A DNA stretch of 64,000 nt, from contig JAECUM010017545.1 in the NCBI GenBank assembly GCA_016617855.1, positions 1 to 64,000 on the forward strand. Reading direction: 5' to 3'. The DNA is from Megalonaias nervosa. Lineage: Eukaryota; Mollusca; Bivalvia; Unionida; Unionidae. The number at the start of each line of letters is the position of its first letter. Positions within the stretch are counted from its first letter, which is position 1. The notes under the pieces were generated by a model that saw nothing but the letters and a program-made list of their open reading frames with translations, searched no databases and was not told where the DNA came from. This document shows, one piece after another, positions 1 through 13,200 of this stretch. Made by a program: the position numbers and the translations under genes.

Positions 1-968
1 ATATATATATATATATGGAAATAGGGAAGGAATCTCAGTGGTTCCAAAGTTATAACCAGAGGGTAATGTTGCTGCGGGTAGGAATGGACCCCTGGGTCAA
101 TGCCATCTGCATGTATAAATTCATCTTTTCAAGCCAAGTAAGTGTATGTATGGCTCTAGGGTGGGGATTTTAAATGTTATGACCTAGGGGATAAGTCCCT
201 GGAAGGTTGGGAAATGCTGTGGGGCATTAGCCAGAGGTTGTAGTCTGACAGGTGTTGGCACTTGGATCATTAGTCACACATGTGAGACAAACAATTTTGG
301 ATTTTTGAAAAATAAATGTAGTCCCCCTGCCCCCTGGCCGTCCTTATTCCTAGGGACAAGATCAAAATTCCAAAACTGTGGGTACAATTTATACATATAG
401 GACTGTAAATGACCGAAGTTTCATGTATCTGGTTTTAACAATGCTGGAGAATTTATTACATACCAACATGAAGACTATAAAAATATCCATGCACTTCTTT
501 AAGGGATAATAAAAGTTGCTAGATGGCAATAAAAATGACTCAAATAGGACATCTGACCTTGCGTGACCATGATCTTCTGACCTTGTGTGACTGTCATCTT
601 AAAGTGAGGTATCAGAATATTCAGAATATTGAAAATCAAAACACCACCTTTTGATAATATCCATTGAATATTTACTTTGTTAGTCATTTTGGATGACTAT
701 TTATGATCGAATAAATGATCTAAGGGCAGTTCATCTTTGCAAATGTGTTAATGAAATGGTACCAAATTATCTCCAAAATTCTTTCAAGGCAGTGTTGTGT
801 GATTTTGTCTTCGTATATTCTTTCTGTCATCTGTTCTATGACTTGTATGTGTATGTAGCAGAATATCCCATATTTATGTTGCATTAGTAGAAAGTGTGGT
901 CCAAATGAAGGTACCTTTTATTATGTTATCAGAGGGTCTCAAAGGAGAGTAGCTTTGAATTAACTGCG

Positions 969-1028
969 TTATTATTATTACTATTATTATCAGCATCACC
1001 ATCATCATCATTATTATTATTATTATCA
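969..1028. repeat. (ATT)n/(ATC)n microsatellite
   Basis: Mixed ATT and ATC trinucleotides. Confidence 0.9.
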
Positions 1029-1860
1029 TTTAAAGTATGATCAGACTATCTACCCAAACAAAAATTAAAAAGTGGATACAGTAGTTTCAGATAAATGATG
1101 GGCATTAACCGACCATGCCATAACATAACACTAAGCCTGATTTTTCAAATTTGGCATAGAAAAATTGTTATTACCTTATCCACAAATTGCCATATTTATA
1201 TGTTGGGAAGTCTGGCGGCATTTTGGAAGGCTGTAACAGAGAAAACAAATAGATGATTCATAAGGTGGAGGCAATTTTTACTAAATTAACAATTGTGTCA
1301 AAGATGCAAAATTATGACAGGGGTAATAAATATAGATATATATCTATGTAATCAAATGTCGCTGGTGGTGGTGTACGATTTAGCAGAATGCTCAGCATGT
1401 CCAAAAAAGTATCTGCATAGAAAAATAATTCAAGATTTTGATTTCTAACTAAATTGTTTTGCATGCTTATCCATGCAGTTTCATGTTCATATTTACACCA
1501 TATCTTTACTTTATAATGTAGAAATTAAGGAAACTTTATGCACCTACCAGAAACATAAACATCACAAAAAATAAATTGTATCAGATATAAAATAAAGAAA
1601 CAATATCTTAGTGTTAGCCAATAACAGCATTAAGAGTTTTAACATCAGATGACTCCAGTTCCATCTTTTCATGATAATGACTTGACTGGCTTCATGTTTT
1701 ATTTTAATGATGTTTATATCTTCAGTAGGATCTATCAATTGACTGCTATAAAATTTGAGCTAAAAAGACTACAATACATACAATCATTAAAGTTAATTGT
1801 GTTTATCTCTTCAATTATGGTAGTAAAAACGTTTGTCTTACAAATGTTGTTATGTTATTG

Positions 1861-2106
1861 TTGTTGTTATAGGGTTTAACGCCATTTTTCAGCACAAGAT
1901 AGACTATACATGGCGGTCAGTATAAATGGTGGAGGAAGAACCCAGTAAAACCCCAGAAAGAACCACCGACCCACAAGAAGCTACTGGCAAGCTTTCTCAC
2001 GTACCCACATTGGTCAAGCCCGAGACTCGAACTCATGCAGACAGAGGTGAGATGGCACTGATCTGTAATGGTGAGTGCTTTAGACCACTTGGCCACTCAG
2101 GGCCCC
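1861..2106 (-). mobile_element. tRNA-derived SINE, copy 1
   Basis: Read on the minus strand it begins GGGGCCCTGAGTGGCCAAGT and has a box A-like TGGCCAAGTGGTCTAAAGC and a box B-like GAGTTCGAGTCTCG about 50 bases on, as in a tRNA-Ser/Leu-like head. A conserved body with GGTGGTTCTTTC and AAATGGCGTTAAACC follows, ending in (AAC)n. The most complete of three copies. Confidence 0.85.
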
Positions 2107-3475
2107 TCTTACAAACATAAAAATCTCAAATCTCCAATGTTTTTAGCAGCATCAACTTTTCAAATATACTTTTGTGAGCATGCAATGAATAGATAAAGAC
2201 CTAAAAGAAAAATATCTTGTTTCCAATTATCATACCAATCTTATTTTTTGCCTGCTGACCCTAGAAATTTTTCAAACCTTAAAAAAGAATTAATAAGATC
2301 GAAACCACAAATTACGGATTTTCTGAATGCAGTGAACAGTTCTGATTTAACTTCATTCCTTAGTAACAGTTTTAGACATCATACTAATTAAGAAACTATT
2401 ATTCCCAGTATTTTCATGTGTCTACTTGACATAGACCAAAAAAAACCCACAATTCAATACTGGCTACCTTTGCATGCTGTTCGCTAATTGTGTCAGTTTC
2501 AAGTTTACAGCAAGTTAGATTAATGCAAATTATTGAAGTAATTAAATAAAATGTGCGTATGTACATAGCTGACTATACAATCTTATGTATATTTAATTTA
2601 TATTGCCTGATTTTTGTCGGTGATTGAGGGTTGTGGATGGAATTTTTCTGCATACCTGACTTTTGTCCATGACTGTAAGTTGTAAACAAGACGTTTACTA
2701 GAATCGGAGTTCAAGGCCTAACCTTCTTTACAAGTTAGTGGAATTTTCCATTGGAATGATTAGCTTTCCAGAACATTATACAGCATTGTAAGTCAAGTGG
2801 GTATGTACATAAATAGTGATCTGATAAACAAATAACTCATTCCTATTTTTAAAATTGGTCAGTGGAATGAATTTGTTATGAGAGTTTACAGTTGTTTTTA
2901 GATATCATTCAAGAGGAATTATTTATTTAAATTATTCAATGGAATTAAAATGCTAACTGACTTTGGATTAAAACATTATTTTGGAATTATTGAGAACTCA
3001 CTGAAAGACATTCTGGATTGCATCATTGTGGTACCCATTGAGCTTGCTGACCTGTCTGATATCTACCTAAGATCCAAATGCAACAGCAGTTGACCAAGAA
3101 ATCTGAGTCACTGGGATGCTTTCTATACTGATTTCTTCCAATGCTAATAGTTGCCTGTATTATGAAAACAACTTTTCAAGGTTTCTCTGGTTTTTATATT
3201 TTCATCCATATTTTATTAAAAGGCATCTATGACAAGATGCTTTTGTCAATTATTTTAAGTAGTGTTTTAAAAATAAAACTGTGAATATTGCTTCATTTAA
3301 ATAATGGCATTGTTTCTATAGATCTGAAAAGCCTTCAATGTAGGATGCTCTTGGTCAAATTCTGTTAAATGGCTTTTATAAGTTATTAAAAGTTTTTTCC
3401 ATCTTTTGTACCAGCAGCCGCATTTGATGGCAGTTTAGAATCATTTGTTCATTGTATCAAGCCCTTCATTCCAGA

Positions 3476-4610
3476 ATCATCATCATCATCATCATCATCA
3501 ATCCCTTAACCCAAGGGGTCCTTGGGGTATCACAGTTGACTTTACAACCAATTCTCTCCGTCTTTCCCTGTTCTCTACTGCCCTTTGGGAATCTCCAAAT
3601 CCCATGCCTGTCCACTCCTTAATGTTGTCTTCCCACCTCTTTTTCTGTCTGCCTCTTCTTCTGTACCCTTGCACTGTACCTTGCAAGATTATTTTTGCCA
3701 GTCCTGATGATCTTGAGACATGACCATACCACTTCAATTTGCACTTTTTTACAGTGGTCAAGAGGTCTTCATAGGATCTGATGGCTCATTGGATCCTGTT
3801 CTGGACTTCTTCATTGGTTACATGGTCAATGTATGAAATGCCCAAGATCTTGTGGTAGCATCTCATTTCGATGGTTTGAATTCTTCTTTGTAGATCTGAT
3901 GTGAATTTCCATGTTTCACAAGCATACAGAAAGATGGATATGACAATCGAGTGCATCAGCCTTATTGAACCAAAAGCCATGTTGGTATCTTTCCATATTG
4001 GTCAAAACCTTGTTATTGCTGCTGTTGCCTGGGCAATCCTGCAAAGTAGTTCTGGTTTGGAGCCCTCATCTGTGATAATTGATCCCAAGTACTTGAAGTT
4101 TGTGACTCTTTCCAGCTTCTGTCCACTGACCTTTATTTCTGCACTGATGCCATTGGTGTTGTTTGTCATCAGTTTGTTTTTTTGGCACTAATCTCCATAC
4201 CGTATGCTGTGCAGGTTGTGTCGAGGCACTCAACCAATCAGCCAGTTCTTTTTCATCTCCTGCTAAACCATCAATATCATCTGCAAAGTGAAGGTTAGTG
4301 ACTGTTCTTCCTCCGATGCTGACAGTGCCCTTGTGGTCATGCAAGGCATCCTCCATGATCCTTTCCAGGAAAATGTTGAAGGGTGTAGGTGGCAGTATAC
4401 ATCCATGTCTGAATCCAACTGTTGCTCGAAACCAATCTCCTCTGCTGCCATTGATGAGGACAGCTCTGGTGGCTTTGTCATAGAGGTGCTCAACAACCTG
4501 CACCAGGTTTGAGCTGATGTTGTACTTCCTCATAGTTGCCCATAATGCTGCATACCATACCCTATCAAAGGCCTTTTTGAAATCTATAAAGATGTGGTAT
4601 AGATTCTGCT
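3476..4610 (-). mobile_element. degenerate LINE (non-LTR) reverse transcriptase, 3' part
   Basis: Three reading-frame pieces in order on the minus strand (4,066-4,533; 3,786-3,980; 3,498-3,761) spell the second half of a non-LTR retrotransposon polymerase. Visible motifs are VLINGSRGDWFRATVGFRHG, the catalytic region LHFADDI, the thumb-side SIFLYACETW, and the C-terminal block KCKLKWYGHVSRSSGLAK ending in WEDNIKEWTG. Frameshifts and a stop separate the pieces, so it is dead. It ends at a run of ATC/GAT trinucleotides (3,476-3,500), a common 3' tail type for several LINE clades. The 5' half is missing. Confidence 0.9.
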
Positions 4611-4747
4611 GATGCTGAAGGTATTCAGCATTCCAGAAAGTTTTCTGTCAAATTTGGTTAAATTTTGCAGAGAGTTTTTGAGAAAAAGTCCTTTAAAGTT
4701 TTGATTATTTTTAGGGACAGTTGTCATTTTTGAAGGCAGATTGGTAT

Positions 4748-5790
4748 TAAACCACTCCCTCAATAACTCGTGCCCTGATAACTCACGAATCCGCTTATAA
4801 CGCAGGGTCAGGCGTGGATCCCATTTTGTAAAACCAGAAAATACCCCCCCCCCCAAGTTATCCCTATCTGTTGAACTTGAAAAAAATCGCGATCAAAATT
4901 GCTAACTGAAACCTTGATATATTGGTCATTTTATGGTCGAAAACAGTAGACATGGCATGGAAATTTTAATCAACATTTTGAAATTATCAACTTTTAATAA
5001 GAAGTCATATAATTGGTTACATTTTCTTTCCAAACGACATTCTTAGTACACCGTAATTAAAGATATTCAAGGAAATTTGGATCAATGAAAATGTCACTTA
5101 AGCCTAGTGTAGGCAGTATATTAATATTTAAATGCTAGTTAAATAATTTTTATTAAGTGAAATTTGTGTTTTAATTATATCTTTTAGTTCTTCTTAAGTG
5201 TAATCATCATAAATGCAATGTGTATTTAAACGTAAAATGTGTCAATCTACCATAATAGCTATGTCTGCAAGCATTTCTCTGAGAACCTGATTAAGTACCG
5301 ATATGTTTTGATAACTGACTTGCGGAAGTATTTGTTTTATTGCTGCAATGAATTAAAAGCTGGCCTCCTTTGTATTATCATGTTAATTATGTCTTTTGAA
5401 TCAAATAAAGGGGGTGGAATAAAAAAAACAGTTAAAGGCATGAAAATCATACACACTTACAATCTAGCAGCCCCGGTCGTATGTTGGGTGAACTCACTTC
5501 AATTGATCAATCGAACACTGTTATAAATGTTATTGTGTATGCAAAATAAACTACCTAAAAATTAACTGACTCATAACTGTGAGCAAAGATAGCAAGGCAA
5601 CCAAGCAAAACAAATACTTCGTAAAATAAAGAGCTTGGTTTCAGTTTCACAGATACAGACCACAGTGGGCAAGTGATTTTCAGAGAATTCCTGAACTGGC
5701 ACTTAAAGATATCCTCAAGGATGATAAGAAGTTTCACTATTACTTTCAATGAAATCACGACACCAATACTGTACTAACTGAACAACACAA
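4748..5790 (+). repeat. dispersed repeat with pogo/Tigger-like end, copy 1
   Basis: It begins CTCCCTCAATAACTCGTGCC and GCTTATAACGCAGGGTC, a pattern of repeated 'GATAACTCG' words typical of pogo/Tigger element ends. About 1 kb is homologous to 24,368-25,330 in the same orientation. No transposase ORF survives. Confidence 0.7.
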
Positions 5791-6299
5791 AAATTGAGTT
5801 TCAACATAGGAGATTGTCTCATGAAGTAAATATCGCTAGTTTTTGAAAAAAAGGAATCTTGTTTGGTAGTGTATCAACAGTTAGTCTAGTTCCCGACTAC
5901 ACTGACTCCCATCTTGGTCGTATGCTATTAAATACTACTCCAGGAACCAGACTAATCAACAAAACAAAAAGCTATGACATAATACACATTTTTTCGTACA
6001 CACGGTGGTTGTTCAAACCAGTTGGAACAATATTTCACATGTTGGACATTTTGAAAATAAATGTTATTTACACAGAACAACAAACAACTTCATTAGGAAA
6101 AGCGTGTTATTAACAATTATTATCGACATGATTGTAAAACAAGGATTCAGTCATTAAACAGCTCAGTTCCCTATCCTCCCTTTCGGTTTTCTCAATGTCT
6201 AAGTGGTTGTTTTTCAAATTTGGGAGGTACCTCAGTAACTCGTGCCATCACTAATAGTGCAGTCTATGTTTGTGGACCCCATTGTGCGCAAATTATCAA

Positions 6300-6960
6300 G
6301 GGAGAGGTGTATTTGTATAAAAGTTCAAAAGCTTAATACCAGAATGATTTCTGTCAAATTTGGTAAAATTCTGCTGGGTAGAACTGAGAACAAGTCATGT
6401 ACATTTTGTCTATTTTAAGTAACAGTGTCCATATTTGATTGTGGATTGGCAACAGTCATATACAATTACAAGGAATTTATGTTAGGATCCTTTAAAAGTT
6501 AAAGGATTTTCTATTTTTAGTAATAGTGGCTATACCTGAGACAGATCAGAATAATTAACAAACACTTGGAAGCCCTCTATGCATTATGCTAAATTTAGTC
6601 AAATTCTCTTGAGTGGTTTCTGAGAAGAAGCCATTCAAAAGTGCATCTAATTTTAGAAATGGTTGCTATAATTAATAGCAAGTCAGCCTTATCTGAAGAA
6701 ACTAATATCCACTGATGACAAGATGCTTTCTGTCAAATTTGGTCAAATTTTGTTTGGGAGTTTTTGAGAATCTTGTTGAAAGTATTTTTACTTTTGGTGA
6801 TGGTGGCCATAATTGATGATGGATCATCATCCATTATACCGATCTCAAAGGCAGTGATGCCAGAATTTTCCCTGTTAAATCTTGTGTAAATTGGATGAGC
6901 AGTTTTTGACAAGTTATAAGAAAGTAACTGAATGGATAATGCACATCAAACAAACAAAAG
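6300..6960. repeat. degenerate repeat units with TTTCTGTCAAATTTGGT core
   Basis: The core TTTCTGTCAAATTTGGTCAA with 'TTTTTGAGAA' recurs at about 6,350, 6,590 and 6,730. Single copies also occur near 3,230-3,390 and 4,640-4,740. Confidence 0.75.
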
Positions 6961-7141
6961 ACCATGTGATAAGTTCCCTTAACCTTGCAGCCAGGTGAGT
7001 TAAAACATCTTATTCCAACTGACTCACTGACCTAATTTTTGTTTCTTATGAAACTTATAATGCACATTATTCTCATATGCCTTTATGAACACAGAAGATT
7101 TTAATGTTATCATGTAAAAATTCTATTAGAGTATCACTTAC

Positions 7142-7264
7142 ATCAGTCTTGTTTTCGGCTGTCCAGATCTCCTTTTCATTGAGTCTAACTGCTTCTCCCT
7201 TGGAGTGGAAACCAACACATGGATACAAGCCAAGCTTACTCATGTTTATATTCAACTCAATCAT
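7142..7264 (-). CDS. exon 14: end of the second SPRY domain
   Basis: Acceptor ATCTATTCCAG, donor ACTGAT|GTAAGT, 123 nt, phase 0 at both ends, 41 residues. It contains LGLYPCVGFHSKGEAVRLN, the closing SPRY motif, which corresponds to GLFPAVGMHSLGEEVRL in SPRYD3. The good donor shows that the gene continues below 7,142, but no further exon is recognised in 1-7,141. Confidence 0.93.
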
Positions 7265-10200
7265 CTGGAATAGATAAAAAACACTTATGCTAAACCGAAA
7301 TGTCACTTGCAGATCTAATGGGAAACTATAAACATCACTAGCAATGTTCACTCACACCATATTAAACTGTATGTAATACACAGATAACTTGGAACTGCAC
7401 AGATTCAGACAGGAAGTCACATGATGCTCCTTTTACAGTCAACTCAATCACAAAGTCAGGATCACAACCGAAGTGGCACAGCTAAGACTGGCCCATGTGA
7501 TCCTGACTTTGTTGACCTGTAGGAACTTAAGTGGGTGAAAGGACACATGGAAATATTCATCAGCCAAGTCTAGACTGATCACAAATTTGTCCCTTTTGAT
7601 TGAAAGTCTGATTGATCAATCATTTTCCTTCTTGAATTTTGGCACTGTCACATATTATTGAGCTGGGTGAGGTTGACGATTGGCCTGAGATTTCTGTTTG
7701 CCTTTGAGACAAGAAAGAGCCTGGAGAAAAACCTGGAGAGTTCTGTTTCCAAACAAACTCCACCAACAGCTTGTTGGGTAATGACCTGATTTCACTTCTG
7801 CATAATATTAGCTTTATTAGAATCTCACAAAACATCTGTCATTGATGGAGAAGACCAGTGGGGAAGGGTTTGGATAAATGACTTCAGAATAACCTCTGAA
7901 ACAACCTGGGTCACACATTCTTTTATTGAAAATAGATTGATTCAGTGATGATGGAAATGATGGAGTCTGATGCCAACCTACAGGCCATCTGTGGGAGTTT
8001 GGGATGGTGAGTCAATGGCAGTTATCAGATGATTTGGGGAAAAAGAAATCTTGTTTATTAAACTACCACCTATACTGAGGAATCTGTTGCCTCTTGAAAG
8101 CTGACTGAGGTAAAAACTGTTGCTGTTGCTGGGCAGTATTCAACCTCTTAGCTCTCTGTTGACAATCATCTCTATTTGAGGTTGAGAATGACTTGACCTG
8201 AATGTCTGAGCAGTAGGTATGTTTCATTGGAGGAGCAGTTGCTGTGCTGCCTGCCTCATAACTTCCTCCATCCTACCACCAAATAATAATGGTGAATCAC
8301 AGGGCGTCACACAGAGCAACTAGGAATGGTGCAACTTGAGTGATGACAAGCAAAGACAGGTATCTTGTCACACCAAATTTAAGGTCACAGAGGCTGTCAG
8401 AGTGTTAGCAATAGAATGGTCTGCAATCCTGTTAATGACCTTGGTAATCCAACCCATTGCATATATGCCTACCCCCCAAGACATATAAGTGTAATTATTG
8501 CTATTATAAGTAGCAAAAGAGCATAATTTGGGCATAAAAAGTGTAATCTATATATTACATGCCAGAATTACAGCACATATGAAAAGGATACATTTTTACT
8601 GCTAACCTGGTTCTGTAACTGGTCAAAATGCTTGTCACAAAGGGCAAAACCCATATGGATTAAAACCCAAATACAAACAAAATATACAGAAAATTTTTTA
8701 ATATTCAGCAATCACTTCAATTAGTCTACATGTATTGTGTAACTTTCGCTGAATGATCATTAACTGGAATTCTGCAATGATCCTGGTCAGGTGCTCAGAG
8801 TGCTATATTACATTACTCTCATTTTCTTCTTTTCAAGTTTGTAAAGTGGTGTTTGTAAAGCGGTGTTGATTTGTCACTTATTCTGCTCTGACATGTTCTG
8901 AAGTTTGGAGAGATCCATCTCTCTAACATTTTCCATCACATAACATCCACAACTCATACCTTAAAGTATTTCACTTAACATCAGGTGCCATTTGCTTTAA
9001 AATATATAGACTGGTTCACTAACTAACTAGCTTATCAATAAAATTAATCTGTTAGGCAAAGTCCACTTTTGAAGAAACCTGTCTGTTTTCTTGGAAATGG
9101 GTCATATATAGTTGCTATAAATAGCAAATAAAGAAGTACTCTTATGCTATTCTTATGCAGCAGTCATCTTTTTAAGAATATTGTCAAATTTATATGAGTG
9201 GAATTAAAGAGATGATAATAAAATGACAAAAACAACATTTTATTGGTTTATTTTTATTGTATTTTCTAATGTAGCAGAAAGTGTAATCCATATGAAGTCT
9301 CCTGGAAAACATAATTTGGTGAAGAAAATGTAATGGTTATGCCAAAAGTATAATGGTTGCCATGTATGCCATGGATTCCCTGGCAGGATTAATGTCTGTA
9401 TCAGGGTATTGCTCAATAGAATAAGCCATCAATAAATGAATTACCAGTTGAACAGGCTGAGGAAGTTTTGCTGGTATGGATGGTCAGAAGTGTGATAGAT
9501 GGCAGGATGGAAGCTTAGCACAGTTGCCAGATGGATGGTGAGCTCAGATACCAGCCAGTATGCCTGGCTGTTGGCTGGATGGCTAGTTGGACAGCTCATT
9601 CAGAACTGCCTATGATGAAGGTGCATCAAAAGGGATCAACTGGCTCTCCATATTTTTCCACATACTATTGTAAAGTTCGACATTTTACTGGTTTATTCAC
9701 AGACTTATTACTGCAACAACTAATAATCACTGGACAGATAGCACAGATGACTACAGCTGATCACATTACATCACTGATATGTTCTTTTAATTATATGGTA
9801 TTTGTTATGGAATGTGTAAAAATATCTAAATGTCATGAAATCATAACAGCTGCAGAGGAGAATAAGGCACCTGAGTATAGTTTTAAAGAAAATCGTCAAA
9901 ATAATATGATTTTCTTCTTTAATAAAATATTTGATTTTCATTAAATAATGAACAAATATCACATCTGTATTCATATGAGATGAATTAAGAATAATTTTCA
10001 TCTTTTATTCACTATGGCTTGCAAAGATATATATTATTCAACTTCTTTCATGGATTTCATATCACTTGTAATTGGGATAAAAACCAACACAAACGCCGAT
10101 AATTCTGTGCAACTAGTTTTGCATTTAATACATGCTTCTTCAGGCACAAAATGTTTTGAAAGAAACGAATGATGTCTTTATATTTTGAAAAAACAATTAT

Positions 10201-13200
10201 GTTCATGAAACGTCATAAATGATATGCATCATCATAACAATTATATATATATGATATATATAAAATTGTATAAATTTTTTTTTTTTAATTGATAAATTGT
10301 ATATCCTTTATAACAATATAATTATATGTATGACTGTTTGTCTCTATTTTATTTCATTATTATATTACTTGTAAGACTCTCTATAAAAAGTACCAGTACT
10401 TTCAATGTTCAATGTCATCAAAACTGATCTAGTTCTAAAAGCATTCTCTGATTCCCTTGTAACCAGTCAAAATGCTTGAGAGTTTCGACTAAAAAACTGA
10501 ATTTTGCCATCATTTTCTCGTTTGCCATGACATGTGACCATCATAATATGGCTAATTGGTTTAACATGGATCAAAGCTCAGTGATGACCAGGCAATCACA
10601 CTTGATCATAGTTTCAAAGTTAAATGTGCTTTGAATGTTTGTATGGGACCACATTTTGTCAGATATTCTCTATTCTGTGTTCAATAGTGTAGAACAAAAT
10701 TTCTGTTGATATTAAACTGATGCTATTTTTGTGGGAACAAAATGTTTATGGATGCATGCTTTATCATTAGCTTCATCATAAGTTTAATTAAAAAGCAGCA
10801 ATTAGTTCAAGAAGGTTAAATTAAATGCATTCCTAAAATCCATGAAATAAACAAAATTAAATCCTGAATGAAATTTTCTGATTCTACATTATGCAAATGA
10901 AATGGTGAAATGGGGTTTAAATATGTTGTCCTTGTCATACCCTCATTTGGACATCAAACAACTGACCTGTTTTCCATTCTTTCTGAACCATCCCTTTTTC
11001 TTGTCCACATCAATCTCCACCTCCATGACATCACCCACATCACAGGTCTCTGTCATTCGGGTCGAGAAACCTGCCTCTATAAAAATCCTGAAATTTAAGA
11101 AAATTGGAAATTACAATTTTAGACATGAAGAGAGCTTAATATAGCATACTTTAGCCAACGAATTTGTAGTCTGATGAATCAGTCCCAAATCTGTATTGGA
11201 ATGATGGTGGTTTTGGGTCTGATCTCACCAATTTATAAATTATTGCAATTATTACATACATGTTTGTCTGCAACACATCAGATGCAAGTCAATCATTTTT
11301 CAATACTTACCATTACTTTTTATGTCTCCTGATTTATAGCTGGATAAAAGGACCTTTTGGCAAACTGTACAGCCAGATTTCAAATCCAATGTATGAAAAT
11401 TTGCAAATTCACATGGAATTACAATATTCTCTGGCCAGTTGCCATTTTGCATTACATGGCTATAATGCATCAAATTATGAAATGGACAGATACACATTAT
11501 AACCCAAATTACCCTTTAAAATTAATCCAATTTGTAATCTGGTATATTGTTGGAATGTGATAGTAGTCACATAACTGGATATTCATTACCTGAGAGTCAA
11601 ATAACAAATCCACAGATGCCTAAGTCCCTTTGACTAAAACAACCATTCTGAAGGAGTAAAAAGTTACATTTGATTGGTTCTTCAGTATTGATGGAACAGC
11701 CAATCATCTGGTGATGTAGCCAGTAATTTAAAATGGTGATTCCACATGAACTTTCAAGTTATCAAACATCAGATTTGATAAGGTAATATGCAGATAAGAT
11801 CACAGAAATGCTTTTTCAAACAAATGTAACTCATGACTGACAAGAAAATTGGTAAGTATCTTAAAATGATCAACATGTGGACAAATATGTCCGCATTAAT
11901 TGCAATGTTTTATGAATCAATCAGGCCAGACCTCGAACTACCAAGATACCAATAATCAGGTTTCATAGCTGATTGGACTAACAAATATATACTTAATGAG
12001 TAAGGAGTGCACACTAACATTCTGATGAATGAACAGGTCCAACATTCTATTTATATGTAGGAAACCTGACCTCATACAGCATTTCTTCCATAATATAATG
12101 AACAGGTCCAACATTCTATTTTATATGTAGGAAACTTGACCTCATACAGCATTTCTTCCATAATATAACTAGCAGCCAGTCTAATTTGTCAACAAGATGC
12201 AGGTCAACAAATTATCAGACAATGATATCCAAGGTAAATATTTACAAAACTTTTTTAACAAGAGACTGAGAACTTTACAGTAATTGCTCTGGATCCATGT
12301 ACAACAAATATTCCCAAATCAGAAATACATGTATGCAGACACTTCATACAAATTACTGCTCTGAGACTTTCAAACTCAAAGGTAAAGACTTTCATATAGA
12401 GTGATATATTTGTGCCTTCATTCAATAATCTGATCAAGTCATTACTGAACCTGAAAAAAATATTTTTCAAAATTTTTACTTCATCAACTCTAGTTAAACG
12501 CAAGTACAACCTTATTTTAAATGATCTCCCCCCCCTTAAAAAAAGATTCCATTCACAGATTTAAAAAAAATAATTGTAAAAAATTCTTCTAAAATGTTGA
12601 AAGACTAGTTAGCATAAAAATAAATAAGATGCTTTGTCAACATTAAGTAAGCAGCATGAATACAAATCCAATTCCAAAATATCAAAGTACCAAGCTAGGT
12701 GATTATCAGCATTGACTACTAAATCTTACTCTAGCATGCACTTCTTCTCAAAAATTAATTTGTTTTTAATATAAAAAGAGTGATATAAAATTAAAAGCAC
12801 TGAAAATACTAGGCATGAAACTAAATTTCTTGCATCTGCTAGGATAGTCATGCTCAAATAAAGTAATGGAGGGAAATGTTAACCTGCTGTATTTAGGATC
12901 TGATTTCATCTGTACTTTACCTTTCATTCAGGATTGATTCCAGTCAAACATTCACTATATTCATTACCATGCCATGGATGTTTATATTTACCTATGTAAT
13001 ACAACATTATTTTAGGTGTACTTTTTGAAAAAAAGGAACTAAAGTAGAAGGTATATAACATCTATGGCATGGAATGACTTTAAGAGTTAACGGAAACAAT
13101 CAATGTGAAAATTAATTTAAAAACTGAATTTTAACCAGCAGAGATCAAAATGGCATACAGCACTGAAAATGCAAGTAATGTCAGTAATGTTGATGCTGAT

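Larger units (their letters stand above)
1..3470. other. no exon recognised; intron or flank
   Basis: AT-rich sequence with a leading AT run, one trinucleotide microsatellite and SINE copy 1. Short open frames here have no splice or homology support. Confidence 0.6.

Noticed and set aside
1950..2106. Possible functional tRNA gene, minus strand
   Set aside because: Box A and box B-like words are present, but the cloverleaf is not complete and the same sequence recurs twice with a SINE body and tail.
4288..4512. Plus-strand frames over the LINE fragment
   Set aside because: They are shadows of the minus-strand reverse transcriptase motifs.
5555..5758. Possible exon on the minus strand after exon 14
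   Set aside because: The sequence lies in the dispersed repeat shared with 24.4-25.3 kb and has no splice signals.
9531..9944. 137-codon plus-strand frame
   Set aside because: It starts in a GATGG-rich patch, has low-complexity composition and matches nothing recognisable.
10902..11144. Plus-strand open frame of 80 codons
   Set aside because: It is the antisense shadow of SPRY exon 13, which has splice sites, phase and homology on the minus strand.
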